Below are positions 62,675-64,000 of a stretch of 64,000 nucleotides of DNA, in pieces. A program made the translations under genes and the position numbers. Position 1 is the first letter of the stretch; the number at the start of each line of letters is the position of its first letter. Below the pieces are notes generated by a model that worked only from the letters and a program-made list of their open reading frames with translations, was not told the origin of the DNA and did no database searches. Origin of the DNA: Planctomycetota bacterium (GTDB taxonomy: Bacteria; Planctomycetota; UBA1135; GCA-002686595); the NCBI GenBank assembly GCA_023150475.1, contig JAKLKU010000002.1:186001-250000 (forward strand), in the 5' to 3' direction.

Positions 62675-64000
62675 ATGTCCAGCATCCGAGTCGCACGTTC
62701 CTCGTTCGAGTTCCCCACTGCCCTTTGCCGCCGAAGCCTCGCGCTCCTCGCCCTCACGCTCGCGGCAGCGTCGAGCTCAGCCCAGGCGAAGCTCGTCGGC
62801 TGGGGCGGTGCGAGTTTCGACAGCACGTTCAGCGCCGAAGCGTTCGTCGAAGCCGACGCCGGCGGTTACTTCACGATCGCGCGCCGCGCGGACGGCACGT
62901 TCGCCGCGCTCGGCCTCAACGGGTTCGAGATCGGCGGGGCGCCTGCGCTGCCGAGCGGAGTCACGTACACCAAGCTCGTCGCGACTTCCGGGCACGTGCT
63001 CGCGTTGCGCAGCGATGGTTCGGTGATCGGTTGGCCCGACGCAGGCGTCGGACACGCGCCGTTCTTCGGCCAGGCCGTGGTCGACATCGCCGCGGGTTCC
63101 GGGCACGCGCTCGCGCTGCTCGCGAACGGCGGCGTGATCGCGTGGGGCGACAACGGCTTCGGCCAATGCTTGGTCCCTTCGCTGCCGAGCGGCGTGACGT
63201 ACGTCGGCATCGGCGCGGGTAGCTACACGTCGTTCGCGATGCGCAGCGACGGCACCGCGGTCGGTTGGGGCAACAACGCCGGAGGCGAACGTGACGTGCC
63301 GCCGCCGCCCTCGGGCCTGACCTACACGCAGATCAGCGGCGGTTGGTACCACTCGGCCGGCATCCTGAGCGACGGCACGATCGTCACGTGGGGCCTGGAC
63401 TTCGCTGGCCAACTCAACGTGCCGGCACTGCCGAGCGGCGTCACGTACACCAAGGTGAGCTGCGGCACCGCGAACTCCGTCGCGCTGCGCAGCGACGGCC
63501 AGATCGTCGGTTGGGGCCACAACGTACAAGGTCAATGCGACGCGCCGGCGCTGCCGAGCGGCGTGACGTACGTCGACGTGACGGCGACGCGTCTGCCGAA
63601 CACCGTCTACTTCTTCAGCCATTGCGCGGCGCTGCGCAGCGACGGCAAGGTCGTGACGTTCGGTTGGAACGGCTTCAGCCAACGGCTCTTGCCCGAACTC
63701 GCGTCGGGCGTGTCGTTCGTCGACATCGACGCGAGCGAGGGCGGCGTCGATCTCGGCGGCCCGATCGCGATGGGCCACACGCTCGCGCTGACGAGCGACG
63801 GCAACGTGCTCGCGTGGGGTGACGAGACCAACGGACAGACCAACGTGCCGGCGCTGCCGGTCGGGAAGACGTACGTCGAGATCTCCGCGGGCGGCTTGCA
63901 CAGCGTCGCACGCTTGAGCGACGGCACGGTCGTCGATTGGGGCAACGACAGTTGGGGCCAACTCGGAGGCACGCCGGGGCTCAACGACTTCGTCGCGATC
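62675..64000 (+). CDS. Secreted RCC1-like beta-propeller protein (cut by the window edge)
   Basis: 442 codons are visible and the frame is open at the edge. A signal peptide (SLALLALTLAAASSSAQA) precedes at least six blades with RCC1-type endings: ALRSDGSVIGW, ALLANGGVIAWGDNGFGQ, AMRSDGTAVGWGNNAGG, GILSDGTIVTWGLDFAGQ, ALRSDGQIVGWGHNVQGQ, ALTSDGNVLAWGDETNGQ. Linkers PALPSGVTYTK recur, showing recent duplication. RCC1 propellers mediate binding; the partner is unknown. Whether a targeting domain like that of the subtilase follows cannot be seen. Confidence 0.9.
   Translation, partial: MSSIRVARSSFEFPTALCRRSLALLALTLAAASSSAQAKLVGWGGASFDSTFSAEAFVEADAGGYFTIARRADGTFAALGLNGFEIGGAPALPSGVTYTKLVATSGHVLALRSDGSVIGWPDAGVGHAPFFGQAVVDIAAGSGHALALLANGGVIAWGDNGFGQCLVPSLPSGVTYVGIGAGSYTSFAMRSDGTAVGWGNNAGGERDVPPPPSGLTYTQISGGWYHSAGILSDGTIVTWGLDFAGQLNVPALPSGVTYTKVSCGTANSVALRSDGQIVGWGHNVQGQCDAPALPSGVTYVDVTATRLPNTVYFFSHCAALRSDGKVVTFGWNGFSQRLLPELASGVSFVDIDASEGGVDLGGPIAMGHTLALTSDGNVLAWGDETNGQTNVPALPVGKTYVEISAGGLHSVARLSDGTVVDWGNDSWGQLGGTPGLNDFVAI

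Overview
This is a GC-rich, gene-dense bacterial chromosome segment. The best guess is a Planctomycetota-like organism. The evidence is a Ser/Thr kinase fused to a formylglycine-enzyme-like domain, a sulfatase-family enzyme, large secreted hydrolases, a shared C-terminal domain on secreted proteins, and a GroEL without the GGM tail. This assignment rests on gene content only; there is no rRNA or other decisive marker, and no tRNA was recognised.

Layout. 1-9606 is read leftward: ligA (cut by the window edge), cytidine deaminase, a DUF669-like protein, a clan GH-A glycosidase, a subtilase, a sulfatase-like lipoprotein, then M19 dipeptidase translationally coupled to a Tat-exported superoxide dismutase. 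9659-13322 holds an acetyltransferase, an outer-membrane-like protein, and an AraC regulator divergent from a methyltransferase. 13518-14765 is a lipoprotein with a TlpA-type thioredoxin domain whose first active-site cysteine codon is TGA. 15249-17672 is response regulator, groES and groEL, preceded by a 20-bp periodic repeat array. 17808-28791 has a hybrid histidine kinase, the kinase-FGE fusion, an M1 aminopeptidase, a second thioredoxin-like gene with TGA at the same catalytic position, and an SGNH hydrolase. 28754-41237 is mostly housekeeping: a coupled pseudouridine synthase and M16 peptidase pair, recN, nagA-rsmD, pdxJ-dapA. 41241-51352 holds membrane and secreted proteins, including a large GH95-like lipoprotein with a rearranged LamG insertion. 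51616-56808 is clpB with an inserted two-gene ATPase and TOPRIM-like module. 57198-64000 holds a secreted S1 protease, a FliD-like protein with five exact-length repeats, and an RCC1-type propeller cut by the window edge.

Main discoveries. (1) Two unrelated exported thioredoxin-fold genes both carry an in-frame TGA at the first position of CxxC (UAPC and UGPC), with coding sequence continuing to a normal stop. This strongly suggests selenocysteine; the first has an 11-bp hairpin starting two bases after the TGA. (2) A 2,062-bp unit lies at the 3' end of clpB, bounded by perfect 141-bp copies of the clpB tail, and carries an AAA ATPase overlapping a DUF4276/TOPRIM-like gene. This is a candidate defence cassette that keeps the host gene intact, with no integrase inside. 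(3) The same CTGCC-N5-GGCAG element lies upstream of groESL and of clpB, suggesting an uncharacterised heat-shock operator.

Many operons use 4-bp start/stop overlaps (M19-sodB, rluB-M16-M16, rsmD-nagA, pdxJ-dapA, ATPase-DUF4276). Several genes appear to start with TTG or GTG.
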